From NCBI RefSeq assembly GCF_021729075.1, contig NZ_JAJSAQ010000005.1, positions 186,001 to 250,000 of the forward strand: a stretch of 64,000 nucleotides of DNA. Reading direction: 5' to 3'. Positions 9,847 to 19,249 of this stretch are shown one piece after another. The notes under the pieces were generated by a model that saw only the letters and a list, made by a program, of their open reading frames with translations, was not told where the DNA came from and ran no database searches. Both the position numbers and the translations under genes were made by a program. The DNA comes from Microbulbifer guangxiensis. GTDB taxonomy: Bacteria > Pseudomonadota > Gammaproteobacteria > Pseudomonadales > Cellvibrionaceae. Numbering within the stretch: position 1 is the first letter of the stretch; each line of letters begins with the position of its first letter.

Positions 9847-12800
9847 TCAGTGCACCACCGGCAGACGGCGACGGCGGATCATTCCCGCCAGAGCCATCAG
9901 GCCAAGCAGATAGTAGATGGAACCACCGCTCTTCTTTTTCTTCGGTTGTGCAGTTTCGACAGCAGGCGCTTCGTTCACGGTAACCGTCACGGTAGCTGAG
10001 CTGCTCTCGACGCCATCAGTGACCGTCACCGTGAACTCATGTTCACCAGCGGTCAGTCCCTCAACTGTCGGAGTGGCGGTATCGGCACCATCAATGGTTC
10101 CCGCACCGCTCCAGCTGAAGCTCAGTGCATCACCATCCGCGTCAGTGGTCTGGCTTGCATCCAGAGTCACGCTGTCGCCCTCAGTGATGGTGACATCACT
10201 GGCAACAACCACGGGTGCGTCATTGACCGGGTTGACGGTCAACAGGAAGGTCACGCTGCCGATATCAGTCGTAACATTGTTATCCCGCACTGTAACCGTT
10301 ACTTCGGTTTCACCGGAGAAGTTGGCATCCGGGGTGATATCGAAGGTGCCACCGGCACTGTGGTCGTGGACCACGGCGCTGATGTGCTCACCGGTCACTT
10401 CGATGGTGTTGGCAACCGGATCCGCGTCGGCGTAGAAGACCTGAATGCCCTCGAGGGTCTCGTCTTCATTCACCACCTGATCGGTGATCGGGCTGACGGA
10501 CAGGTTGCCGTTCACGACGATGTCCTGGACGGTGCGCTTGGCATCAGCGTATTCCATGGCATTGTCGAGGCTGACACTCAGTGTCTTACCGGCTGCAGAC
10601 TCATTGACGCGAGCCTGGAACTTCACCTGCATGGCGCTCTTTTCCGGTCCCTGGTAGTCGTAACAGATTACCAGGTCGTCGGTCAGGAGCTCGTCCAGGT
10701 TGTTGTAGCCAACGTTTTCACCGAGGAAGCCGTTCAGCGGTCCGTTCGGAGTCATGAAACCATTGGCCTGCTCGACACCAATCGCGCCATCGCGGAGATC
10801 GCCGGAGAGGTTGTCATAGGCCATGATGATTTCGTGCTTACCCTCGCGGTAATCGATGCCATTGCGCAGGATCACCTCGAAGTCCACCTCAGTACCGGTT
10901 TCAGGATCAACGACGTTGTCATACTCCAGGAACACCAAGTCACCCAGGTCCGGACGCTCTTCGGCATACTGGTTGGCGATGGTCAGGCCACGGACTTCTT
11001 CCGGAGAGTTGAAGTAATCCGCCTCGAAAGAACCGCGCCAGAAAGGCATTACCGCAGACATGGCGAAGCCAGAACCGGCAGGGCGGTGCCAACCCCACAT
11101 CCACCAGTTCTCGTCCATGTGCAGGAGGCCATTCGGGAAAATGTTGACAAAGCCTTTATGTGGCAGGCCATACAGGGGGATGTCAGCCCCTTCTTTCCAG
11201 AACAACCACTCGGTCGGGACCTGAATGGCATCGCGGAAGGTCGCTCCGCCTTCCCACAGTCCGACCAGCGGTCGGATACGGAACTCGAGCAAGTCGATAT
11301 ACCCACCGTCGGAGTACTCATCGATCAGCGGCGTGTGGCACATCTGGCTGGTGGCGTTGGTGGTAACAACGTACTCACGCGGGACGTCGCGGGTCGTCGG
11401 TTGTACACCAGCAAGGCTGATGATGCCGTTTTCGACCACCAGGCCTTCGACGTTCTCGCTAACTTCAACGGAACCATTCACGAGAGTCAGGCCCTGCGGC
11501 AGGCTCGTGATGATGTCGTAACTCCGGTCGGCGGACTCCATGTTGTGACGCACGTCGAGTACGAAGTCGAGGATGTCGCCCGCTTTTGCGGTCTTCTGGC
11601 TGATCTCCAGATCCACCTCATCCTTTCCACGCTCGAGACGCAGGCTGGTAAGCCCCATGCTGCCCGGTGTATTGGCAACACCCAGGTCAAAGGCACCGTA
11701 GTAAACCTCACCTTTGATGGCCTCGGGCAGGTTCCAGTCCAAGGCGATATCCACGGCGTTGGCACCATCAGTAGACTGCGGTGCGGTAACGGTCATGTTG
11801 TCCTCGGCAGAGTGCTCGCCAATGACAGCATAACCACCGGTTACCTTGCCAGGCTGGTTACCAACCGGGAAGTTGCCACCCCAGGAGGAGTTGTGAATTA
11901 TCCCCCAGTACATACCCGGTTCCGGGTTGTTGATCACACAGTAATTGTTCACACCCGGGTGGAATGAGGTACAGACCAGTTCATCCCTGTACTCGGCCGT
12001 GTCAGCAAAGTCCGGACCGCTGCCATTGCGGTCGATACCAACCATCACAGACGCCTGGCGATCCTGCTGCTCCGGATCGAGCGCCTCGTAATCGTAGGCC
12101 TCGACAACCAGCTGCTTGGTGTTCTCCGGGACATCGATCATCATCCAGCCCCAGCCACGGTCGGCACCCATGTTGCCGGGAGAGACGTAGATGTTGCCGC
12201 GACCCAGGTCGAACTCGTGTACGTTCGCCTTGGTGAGGCCGTACTGGCGTACTTCAACAGAGCCGGTTTCCGGCAGCTGCAGCCCGCCGACGATCTCCCG
12301 ACCCTGCTCGCGATGGATCTCCATCTCGACACGATCCGGCAGTGCGCCACGCTCGAAACCGGCCACGACAGGCATGTGGCTTCGCGGGGAGGCGTTGCTG
12401 GCTTCCGTCAGGATGACATCCCCATAGAAGAAGGCCTCGTCCGTGTCCGCGCCCGGTACACCCTCCATCGGGTTCTGGGAGCCGGCATCGAACATGTCCA
12501 GCATCTCGACAGAGACCATCAGGTTCTGAGTCTCACCAGCCTGCAAGGTGAATTGCTCGGGTGTGACAGAGACCTTCACGTCGGTGTTGTACTTGCTCTC
12601 GGTGCTGGCAGTCCAGGTACCGTCCTTGGTGGCGCGCACGGTGCGTACCCAAGAGCAGCCCTGACGACAGTCCATGTTGACCATCGAGGGGGTGTTCAAC
12701 CACTCGACGCGCCCACCCTCTTTCGGGTTGGCGGCCAGGTAGTTTTCACCGGTCTCATCCATGACCAGGCCTGCCTGTACGGCAGCGGCCACATTGATGC

Positions 12801-15048
12801 TGCCCGCACCCTGACGGAAGAAGTCCTGTAACTGTGCTTTTCCGCCATTGTAGGACATGCCGTAGGCCTCACCGGCCGTCAGCATCAGGGCCGACTGGAT
12901 CTCTGCCGGTGTCCAGTCCGGATGTGCCTGGTCGATCAGGAGCATCGCACCGGCGACCTGCGGGGACGCCATGGATGTGCCGCTCATGAAGGTCCAGTCA
13001 CTGGGGAACGGGAAGTTGGTGAAGGGCTGATCGTCCGCATTCGCCGCATAGATATCGACACCCGGCGCCGCCAGTGCGGGTACCAGGTAGTTCGGGTTGG
13101 TGCGGCTCGGGCCACCGGAGCTGAACGGTGCCATGATATGGCCCATCTCAGGGTCCGTGCCGTAGGTGGTCACACTGGCAGAGATGTCCGCGGTGTTGAC
13201 CATCTCCTGGTTGGCATTCAGCCAGCCCACGATATTGCTGCGAGCGGAGGCATCGACATGAATACCGGGGATGGAATACACATCGGCCACCAGGTTGTCA
13301 CCCCAGCTCACGTTGCCGAGCACGAAGCCCTCGGCACCACCCGCGGCGACATTGTCTGCCTTGGCGACCCGGGCAATTTCGCCACGGTCACACAGAACGA
13401 TTACCGGCTGTGCGCTCTCATCCACATCCGGGGTGGCAGTATCGTCCGCGAAATCGAACGTACCGGCCGGGAACGGCTGCTCGCACAGTCCCGGTGCCAT
13501 GGTTGAGTTGGGGTTTTCATAGTTTCCGGCATAGACGATGCGGCCACTGATGCCATCGGAGTAGCTCTTGCCGTTGAAAGTCTTGCCGTTGACACGCCAG
13601 GTCTGGGCGGTGCCACCGGAGAAGTTTCCGATGGTTTTATCCGCTTCTGACAACACACGGTCATGGGTCAGGGCGCCCACGGAGGTCAGCCAGGGGGACG
13701 TGTGGTCAGTGGTGTAGTATGCACCCGCGTTACCCGCTGCTACCGCGACGTTGACGCCGGCATTGCGGGCGGACAGGAAGGCCAGTTCCATCGGGTCTTC
13801 CCAGGGGAAGGATTCCTGGCCACCGATGGAGAAGTTGATCGCATCCACACCATCGGCAATGGCGTCGTCGATGGCAGCGAGAATCGCTTCTTCCGGACAG
13901 CCGGTGTACTGGTCCTGAGCAGCGGCATTACCCGCGTAGCAGACCTGGTAGGAAACGATATTGGCATGCGGGGCAATACCGGAAGTTCCCGGGAAGTTGA
14001 ACGGCAGGTCGATGCCATCAGACGTGGTGGTGTTCTCCGGGGACTGCAGCGGGGTATCCATCAGGATATTACCGCCGGCGGTGCTCGCGACATGGGAGCC
14101 GTGGCCATGGTAGTCCTCACCATTGGCGGGACGGCGGTTGCTGAAGGGCTGCCAGTACTTGTAGACATCGGTGATAACCGAGTAGGAGCGTACACCGATC
14201 AGCTTGTCGTTACAGAGGGATGCATTGGCCTCACAGTCACCGAGGTAAACGCCATCACCCAGCGGGTTGGTGTGCTCGTAGCCGTCCCCGCCCACTGCCG
14301 CAAATGCGGGGTGATCGGTATTGATACCGGTATCGATGATACCCAGGATCATACCCTCGCCGGCGTGCGGCAAGCCCTGTGTGACGGTGCCATCATGCAC
14401 CTGGTCCGCACCGAGGAACTCAACGGAACGGTCAGAATTCAATTCAAAAGTACGGGCCGGCGTAATGCGCTTGATCTCAGGCATGCTCGCCAGGCGCTTG
14501 GCGTCATCCTGGGTCATCCGCACGGCCATGGCATTGGTGGCCATGGTGTACTGGCGCTTGAGTTCAATGCCAATACCACGTGCTTTTGCAGCACCCAGCA
14601 CTTCCTGTTGAACACGGCTGAGGTGACTGCGGTACTGCGCTACAGCACTGTTATTCTGCAGGTCCCGGAATTTTACTCCGGGCTTGGTGGGCGCGGTGGC
14701 CTGGAATTGATCGACTCCGCCACGGTAGGTGACGACCGGTTTGTCCTTGAGCTGGACAATATAGGTCTGCTCACCATAGACCCCGGCCTGGGGTTCAAAT
14801 ACTGAACCACCAGCCTCTCGGGTCTGGTTGACCCCCAGCTGTCTCTCTTCGTAAATACTCCCCTGAACTTCAACGGCTTCTTGCTGCTGGTCGGATCCTT
14901 TGATCATTTCCAGTGTCAGCTTTGAAGCATGAAGGCCAGTACGGTGCTCCCCCACAGAGTCGACCGCTGCTGCTCCGCCAGCCACATAAAGGGCCGTGAA
15001 GCTTGCGATCAGGCACTGTGAAAACCGTGCCTTTACATCTTTATTCAT
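9847..15048 (-). CDS. Large secreted S8 (subtilisin-like) protease with GlyGly-CTERM-like tail
   Basis: A 1733-residue exported serine protease. In order: a signal peptide (about 1-27); an inhibitor-I9-type propeptide (about 90-200, beginning TYIVQLKDKP); the S8 catalytic domain with Asp239 (GIIDTG), His316 (HGSHV) and Ser692 (GTSMASP); a PA domain inserted between His and Ser (about 530-600, VIVLCDRGEIARV); long beta-rich modules; and C-terminal cadherin/PKD-like repeats (about 1520-1690, NDAPVV and TDADGDALSFSW). The tail is KKKK-SGGS, a hydrophobic helix, then RRRR, the GlyGly-CTERM pattern recognised by rhombosortase. The ATG at 15048 has AGGA upstream. It is divergent from a rhombosortase gene and has its own terminator. 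Secretion is likely by Sec then type II; the substrate is unknown. Confidence 0.95.
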   Translation of the reverse strand: MNKDVKARFSQCLIASFTALYVAGGAAAVDSVGEHRTGLHASKLTLEMIKGSDQQQEAVEVQGSIYEERQLGVNQTREAGGSVFEPQAGVYGEQTYIVQLKDKPVVTYRGGVDQFQATAPTKPGVKFRDLQNNSAVAQYRSHLSRVQQEVLGAAKARGIGIELKRQYTMATNAMAVRMTQDDAKRLASMPEIKRITPARTFELNSDRSVEFLGADQVHDGTVTQGLPHAGEGMILGIIDTGINTDHPAFAAVGGDGYEHTNPLGDGVYLGDCEANASLCNDKLIGVRSYSVITDVYKYWQPFSNRRPANGEDYHGHGSHVASTAGGNILMDTPLQSPENTTTSDGIDLPFNFPGTSGIAPHANIVSYQVCYAGNAAAQDQYTGCPEEAILAAIDDAIADGVDAINFSIGGQESFPWEDPMELAFLSARNAGVNVAVAAGNAGAYYTTDHTSPWLTSVGALTHDRVLSEADKTIGNFSGGTAQTWRVNGKTFNGKSYSDGISGRIVYAGNYENPNSTMAPGLCEQPFPAGTFDFADDTATPDVDESAQPVIVLCDRGEIARVAKADNVAAGGAEGFVLGNVSWGDNLVADVYSIPGIHVDASARSNIVGWLNANQEMVNTADISASVTTYGTDPEMGHIMAPFSSGGPSRTNPNYLVPALAAPGVDIYAANADDQPFTNFPFPSDWTFMSGTSMASPQVAGAMLLIDQAHPDWTPAEIQSALMLTAGEAYGMSYNGGKAQLQDFFRQGAGSINVAAAVQAGLVMDETGENYLAANPKEGGRVEWLNTPSMVNMDCRQGCSWVRTVRATKDGTWTASTESKYNTDVKVSVTPEQFTLQAGETQNLMVSVEMLDMFDAGSQNPMEGVPGADTDEAFFYGDVILTEASNASPRSHMPVVAGFERGALPDRVEMEIHREQGREIVGGLQLPETGSVEVRQYGLTKANVHEFDLGRGNIYVSPGNMGADRGWGWMMIDVPENTKQLVVEAYDYEALDPEQQDRQASVMVGIDRNGSGPDFADTAEYRDELVCTSFHPGVNNYCVINNPEPGMYWGIIHNSSWGGNFPVGNQPGKVTGGYAVIGEHSAEDNMTVTAPQSTDGANAVDIALDWNLPEAIKGEVYYGAFDLGVANTPGSMGLTSLRLERGKDEVDLEISQKTAKAGDILDFVLDVRHNMESADRSYDIITSLPQGLTLVNGSVEVSENVEGLVVENGIISLAGVQPTTRDVPREYVVTTNATSQMCHTPLIDEYSDGGYIDLLEFRIRPLVGLWEGGATFRDAIQVPTEWLFWKEGADIPLYGLPHKGFVNIFPNGLLHMDENWWMWGWHRPAGSGFAMSAVMPFWRGSFEADYFNSPEEVRGLTIANQYAEERPDLGDLVFLEYDNVVDPETGTEVDFEVILRNGIDYREGKHEIIMAYDNLSGDLRDGAIGVEQANGFMTPNGPLNGFLGENVGYNNLDELLTDDLVICYDYQGPEKSAMQVKFQARVNESAAGKTLSVSLDNAMEYADAKRTVQDIVVNGNLSVSPITDQVVNEDETLEGIQVFYADADPVANTIEVTGEHISAVVHDHSAGGTFDITPDANFSGETEVTVTVRDNNVTTDIGSVTFLLTVNPVNDAPVVVASDVTITEGDSVTLDASQTTDADGDALSFSWSGAGTIDGADTATPTVEGLTAGEHEFTVTVTDGVESSSATVTVTVNEAPAVETAQPKKKKSGGSIYYLLGLMALAGMIRRRRLPVVH

Positions 15049-15428
15049 GCTTATTATTCCTACTTTAGCAGCGTTTCATTGGCCCCTACCGGGATACCGG
15101 GCGACCTGAAACCCCCTTTTTCTTTACCCAAATTCGCAATTTTTATTGCAACGCGTTTTTATAGAGAAAGGAGTTTTGAATTGAAACTATTCGGGGCAGG
15201 CGTCTGGTAACAGTCTGTAACAGTCGGGTAATAATCAGGCAGGGAGGCCCAGCGAGTTAGCTTTTGGTGTCACCGGGGGCCAGCATGTTCCGCAACTACT
15301 GTTCTTCACCCCACCCAGACCATCTGCCCCTGGCCATCTGCCCCTGGCCATCTGCTCCTGGCCATCTGCTCCTGGCCATCCGGCGGCGATTGGATGTTGC
15401 TGCCTCGCTGTGGAATACTTGCTCTCCG
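15049..15428. other. Divergent intergenic region, protease / rhombosortase
   Basis: About 380 bp that must contain promoters for both divergent genes. On the minus strand a weak TTCAAT, 16-bp spacer, TATAAA pair lies near 15160-15190 and is a candidate for the protease. The half nearer the rhombosortase holds a 14-bp tandem repeat (15321-15376). The rhombosortase frame is open upstream to a GTG at 15264, but the repeat makes that extension unlikely to be real protein. Confidence 0.5.
15321..15376 (+). repeat. 14-bp tandem repeat, four units
   Basis: Four head-to-tail copies of CATCTGCYCCTGGC, at 15321, 15335, 15349 and 15363. The first two have C and the last two have T at position 8, so the array looks like a recent duplication of a two-type unit. 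A partial fifth unit (CATC) follows. The unit length is not a multiple of three, so copy-number changes would shift any frame read through it. Confidence 0.9.
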
Positions 15429-16085
15429 ATGTTCCAGCCCTCGCGGCGCAGTATGTACAGATTGCCACTCACAGCAGATTTCCGCGGTCTTTCCGGGCCA
15501 ACTTTCCTGTTCGGCCTGATGGCCGGTTTCTGGTTCTTTGCTTCTTCGCTCAACCCGCTGCTCCAGTTCGATCGGGAACTGTTCGCCGACGGGCAGATCT
15601 GGCGCATGGTGACTGCGCATCTCGTTCACTCCAACACCAGTCATTTCCTTCTGAACAGTGCAGGCCTGGCCTTGCTCTGGATACTGCATGGGATGCACTA
15701 CCGCCCGCCGGTTTTTCTCGGGTTGGTAGTTTTGATGGCCGTGAGCTGCAGCCTGATGCTGCATTTTTTTACGATCTCAATCGATCAGTACCTGGGCTTA
15801 TCCGGGGTGCTGCACGGGTTGATTATCTGGGGAGCGTATAAAGATATCCGTGCCGGCATGGTCACTGGTTACCTGCTGTTTGCCGGCGCCTGGATCAAGG
15901 TAATCTATGAACAGGTCGCTGGTCCGAGCACGGAAGCAGCGCAGTTGATCGGCATCGATGTCGCCATTGATGCCCACCTCTACGGCGCGCTTGCCGGCAG
16001 TTCTGTTGCCGCTTTCTCGGCGGTAGTCGGGCGTTATTTGCCCGTGAAGGGGCCCGCGGGTAAAGATAACGTTGTCGGAGCGTAA
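15429..16085 (+). CDS. rrtA: Rhombosortase (rhomboid-type GlyGly-CTERM protease)
   Basis: An intramembrane serine protease of the rhomboid family, subtype rhombosortase, which cleaves the C-terminal GlyGly-CTERM helix of exported proteins. About six transmembrane helices are visible. The catalytic serine lies in GLSGVLHG (GxSG type) and the catalytic histidine in DAHLYGALAG. The early W-R-x-x-T-x-H-x-x-H-x-N region (WRMVTAHLVHSN) is also present. The ATG at 15429 gives 218 residues; the ATG at 15453 (MYRLPLT, 210 residues) is an equal alternative, and neither has a strong ribosome-binding site. Its likely client is the divergent S8 protease next door, and probably other GlyGly-CTERM proteins elsewhere in the genome. 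Confidence 0.9.
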   Translation: MFQPSRRSMYRLPLTADFRGLSGPTFLFGLMAGFWFFASSLNPLLQFDRELFADGQIWRMVTAHLVHSNTSHFLLNSAGLALLWILHGMHYRPPVFLGLVVLMAVSCSLMLHFFTISIDQYLGLSGVLHGLIIWGAYKDIRAGMVTGYLLFAGAWIKVIYEQVAGPSTEAAQLIGIDVAIDAHLYGALAGSSVAAFSAVVGRYLPVKGPAGKDNVVGA

Positions 16086-16245
16086 AGCGGGTGTCCGCTC
16101 CCGGTGCTACCCCGCCCGACGGGATTGGGTGAGCGCCCAAACTGGCGAGGTCACGGCATATCACAAACGACGGGCGATTTAGCGGCTGGAAACTCTCCCA
16201 ACCCGACCCGCTTCCAACACTCCCGCCAACACATCCTGCTTTTTG

Positions 16246-17397
16246 CTAAATACACTCGGCCAGCAATTTCATCCCGGCTACGGAGAGCTGGTAGCCGCCG
16301 GGGACAATTTCGATCAGCCCCAGTAACTCCATCGACGTCAGCTCCGCCATCAGGCTGCCGGCCTCGAGCCCCGTACTCCGGGCCAGCTGCTCCAGGCTGC
16401 GGGCTTCGCCGCCGAGCGCTGCCACAATCCTGCGCTGAGGCCGCGAAATGGAGTCGGGGTGCCCCGACGTCGGCGGGCTGGATGCTGTCGCGGCAACCCG
16501 CGAGCTGAGTAGCCCACCAAATTCCTGCGCGATATCTGCAGAGGTCTCCACCAGTGTTGCCCCCTGCCGGATCATGCAGTGACACCCCCTGGCAAGGGGG
16601 TTATGGATAGACCCCGGTATGGCGAAGACCTCCCGGTTCTGTTCCGCCGCCAGGCGGGCGGTAATCAGGGAACCGGAGCGCACGGCCGCCTCGACCAGCA
16701 AGACCCCGAGAGAGAGACCGCTAATCACCCGGTTGCGTCGCGGGAAATTGGCGGCCTCGGCTCCGGTGCCGAGGGGAAATTCACTGACCAGAGCACCACC
16801 CCTCGCAATGATCTCCTCTGCCAGAGCGGCATTACGGCGCGGGTACAGTCGATCCACGCCGGTGCCGAGCACCGCGATCGTGACCCCATCGGAGTCGAGA
16901 GCGCCGCGGTGGGCGGCAGCGTCCACGCCGAGTGCGAGCCCCGATGTGATAGCAAAACCACCGGCAGCCAGATCCCGGCTGAAGGCGCGCGCATTGTCGA
17001 GCCCGGCGCTGCTGGCGCGGCGAGCGCCCACGACTGCGATCTGGGGCAGGCCCAGGGCGTCGATATTGCCGCGCACATAGACAAGTGGCGGCGGCCGGGA
17101 GATCTCTTTCAGCAGCGGAGGGTAGTCATCGCTCTGCACGCAAAGCAGCTTGACCCCGAGGGCATCGCAACGGGCGCGCTCGTCGTTCACCCATCGCATC
17201 AGTTCACTGTCGTCACCGGATGCCCGCCAGCCTTGCCATTGCTGCCGTGCACGCTCAGGGAGCTTCTGCAACAGGTTCGCGGGCAACTGCTCGAGTGCGT
17301 CGAGGGGGGAAGGGAAGTGTTGCAGCAGTTGCCAGTAACGAGCAGGCCCCATGCCTTCCAGTCGCATCAGGGCCAGAGTCGCGGTGAGCGCATCCAT
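16246..17397 (-). CDS. dprA: DNA-processing protein DprA (Smf)
   Basis: Binds incoming single-stranded DNA and loads RecA during natural transformation. The 383 residues contain an N-terminal helical region, the Rossmann-like DprA core (about 105-300, with IAVVGARRAS, GLALGVDAAAH, VLGTGVDRLYPRRN and AVRSGSLITARLA) and a C-terminal winged-helix DML1-like domain (about 310-383). Length is normal for gammaproteobacteria. It lies downstream of the LysM gene on the same strand, as in Pseudomonas. The tsaC gene that would normally follow is displaced by the protease/rhombosortase insert. Other competence genes are not in the window. Confidence 0.94.
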   Translation of the reverse strand: MDALTATLALMRLEGMGPARYWQLLQHFPSPLDALEQLPANLLQKLPERARQQWQGWRASGDDSELMRWVNDERARCDALGVKLLCVQSDDYPPLLKEISRPPPLVYVRGNIDALGLPQIAVVGARRASSAGLDNARAFSRDLAAGGFAITSGLALGVDAAAHRGALDSDGVTIAVLGTGVDRLYPRRNAALAEEIIARGGALVSEFPLGTGAEAANFPRRNRVISGLSLGVLLVEAAVRSGSLITARLAAEQNREVFAIPGSIHNPLARGCHCMIRQGATLVETSADIAQEFGGLLSSRVAATASSPPTSGHPDSISRPQRRIVAALGGEARSLEQLARSTGLEAGSLMAELTSMELLGLIEIVPGGYQLSVAGMKLLAECI

Positions 17398-17424
17398 GCA
17401 TCTGCACCTCGGGAGAGTGGTTGT

Positions 17425-17449
17425 GGGTGAGGGCCGGAGGCCCTCACCC
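17425..17449. repeat. Perfect inverted repeat between LysM gene and dprA
   Basis: GGGTGAGGGCC (17425-17435) and GGCCCTCACCC (17439-17449) form an 11-bp GC-rich stem with a GGA loop. No T-run follows on either strand, so it is not a standard terminator. It may stabilise the upstream LysM mRNA or attenuate read-through into dprA. Confidence 0.75.
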
Positions 17450-17456
17450 TACGGGA

Positions 17457-18524
17457 TCAGGGGTTGCGGACCAGGTCCATGACTTCCAGCGGGCGATCCG
17501 CCTCCAGGACCAGAGCCAGGCTCATTTTCTCGAAGGTGCGGAACACCATCATGATGCCGGCGCGCTCGTCGGGGAGCTTGACCTCGTCGCGCTCGATGCG
17601 ATCACGCACCACGGCGCCGCGCTTGTAGATGGCCAGCACATTACCCGGCGCGATGCCCTCGCGCAGGCCGCGGTTAATGGCAACAACATCAAACTTGCCA
17701 ATCTGGGTGACCCCCTCTTCGACGCCCATGATGACGCCATCGATGACGACGGAGGGCGCACTGGGCTGGAAGAAGGCTTCGATGGCCCGCTCCTCGGCCG
17801 GCAGCAACCGGTCTTCCAGGCGAATCTCGCGGGAAGTGCGGGTCACGTGCATGGTGGCAATGGCGAAATCCTGGCGGCGATCCGGGTCCAGCTGGTAAAG
17901 ATCCACGGAGCCCACATCCAGTGCCTGCATGCCCAGCACCTCGCCGGTATAGGGATCACTGTAGAGATCACCGGGACGATAGATGCCGTAGGAAGCCAGC
18001 GGCTCGCGGAAATCGCCGCGGGCGTACAGTTTTTCCCCGGCGCCCATCAGGATGCGCTGATCGGCACCGGAAATGACATAGGGAGTGCCCTCAAAGGCAT
18101 CGGGTGCCACGATCCGGGTGCGGGACAGGAAGGCGTTGATGGCATCCAGCGGCAGCGGCGGGATGGCATCGTCGATGGGCTCGCGCCGCACCTCCGGAGT
18201 CAGACGGCTGGCGTCGCCGACCGGGGACAGTTTGTAGGCCTGGGGGCCACGCTCGAGCTGCAGCTGCGGCTGGCCCGCAACGTAAACCAGCCGCAGGCGA
18301 TCACCCGGGAAGATCAGGTGCGGATTCTCCACCTGTGGATTTACCTGCCAGATCTCCGGCCAGTACCAGGGCTGGGTCAGAAAGCGCCCGGAGATGTCCC
18401 AGAGGGTATCGCCCTTCTGGACAACATAGACATCGGGGTGGTCGGGGTTGAGGCGAACGTCATCCTGCGCGTGAAGGCCGACGGCCGCCACGAGGAGCGC
18501 GGCAACCAGAATAATTTTTCTCAT
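17457..18524 (-). CDS. LysM peptidoglycan-binding domain protein
   Basis: An exported 355-residue protein. A signal peptide covers about residues 1-19 (MRKIILVAALLVAAVGLHAQ), a LysM domain covers about 32-80 (YVVQKGDTLWDISGRFL), and the remaining 270 residues form a beta-rich domain of unknown function. LysM domains bind the glycan chains of peptidoglycan, so it probably acts at the periplasmic cell wall. The start is the ATG at 18524, preceded by AGGAAT at 7 bases; upstream in-frame codons lack a signal-like start. The same gene sits between def and dprA in Pseudomonas. It is divergent from def across 184 bp. Confidence 0.9.
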   Translation of the reverse strand: MRKIILVAALLVAAVGLHAQDDVRLNPDHPDVYVVQKGDTLWDISGRFLTQPWYWPEIWQVNPQVENPHLIFPGDRLRLVYVAGQPQLQLERGPQAYKLSPVGDASRLTPEVRREPIDDAIPPLPLDAINAFLSRTRIVAPDAFEGTPYVISGADQRILMGAGEKLYARGDFREPLASYGIYRPGDLYSDPYTGEVLGMQALDVGSVDLYQLDPDRRQDFAIATMHVTRTSREIRLEDRLLPAEERAIEAFFQPSAPSVVIDGVIMGVEEGVTQIGKFDVVAINRGLREGIAPGNVLAIYKRGAVVRDRIERDEVKLPDERAGIMMVFRTFEKMSLALVLEADRPLEVMDLVRNP

Positions 18525-18708
18525 GTAAGCATTCCTATGCTCTTTATCGCTATAATTCACAGCGCCGGGCCACGGCCAGAGTGGCGGGAGACCCGAAGAG
18601 CACCGGCGCGAGACCGGCAGATAAAGGGCTCCCTGCGGCAAATATCGAGCGCGATCATTATGTTATCAGCGCAAGTTCCACGATTACTAGAAGTTTGTCA
18701 CAGGTGTT

Positions 18709-19215
18709 ATGGCCAAGCTCGAGATCCTAGAATTTCCCGATCCGCGCCTGCGTGAGGTCGCCAAGCCCGTCGATCAGGTAACCGACGAGCTGCGTACGCT
18801 GGTGGATGACATGTTTGAAACCATGTACGACGCGCCGGGTGTGGGCCTTGCCGCCACGCAGATCAACGTACATAAACGCATTGTGGTCATTGACGTTTCC
18901 GAAGACCAGAGCGAACCGCTGGTCTTTATCAATCCGGAAATCGAAGTGCTCGACGAGGAGCACCACCAGTACGACGAAGGCTGCCTGTCCGTGCCCGGTT
19001 TTTATGAAACCGTCGAGCGGCCCCGCCGCGTCCGCGTCAAGGCACTGGACCGCGGTGGCGAGCCGTTTGCCATGGAAGCGGAGGGCCTGCTGGCAGTCTG
19101 CATCCAGCATGAGGTAGACCATCTGAACGGCAAGCTTTTCGTGGACTACATTTCCCCGCTGAAGCGCAACCGCATCCGCTCCAAGCTGGAAAAAGCCCAC
19201 CGCCAGCGCGCCTGA
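18709..19215 (+). CDS. def: Peptide deformylase
   Basis: Removes the N-formyl group from nascent proteins. The three family motifs are intact: GVGLAATQ (44-51), EGCLSVP (90-96, metal ligand C92) and QHEVDH (133-138, ligands H134 and H138, catalytic E135). At 168 residues it is a standard type 1B Gram-negative enzyme. It starts the def-fmt-rsmB-trkA-trkH run, so formylation and deformylation are encoded side by side as usual. Confidence 0.97.
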   Translation: MAKLEILEFPDPRLREVAKPVDQVTDELRTLVDDMFETMYDAPGVGLAATQINVHKRIVVIDVSEDQSEPLVFINPEIEVLDEEHHQYDEGCLSVPGFYETVERPRRVRVKALDRGGEPFAMEAEGLLAVCIQHEVDHLNGKLFVDYISPLKRNRIRSKLEKAHRQRA

Positions 19216-19249
19216 CAGGGCAACCAGCCCCCGTCATTCCGATGAAACG

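Noticed and set aside
10039-11967. A 642-codon open frame on the plus strand inside the S8 protease gene
   Set aside because: It is the shadow of the protease modules; its translation is low-complexity and unlike any family.
15321-15376. Short CRISPR-like array
   Set aside because: Units are directly adjacent with no spacers; it is a simple tandem repeat.
15264-15428. Extended rhombosortase N-terminus from a GTG
   Set aside because: It reads through a 14-bp tandem repeat out of codon register, is Pro-rich and unlike a membrane protein start.
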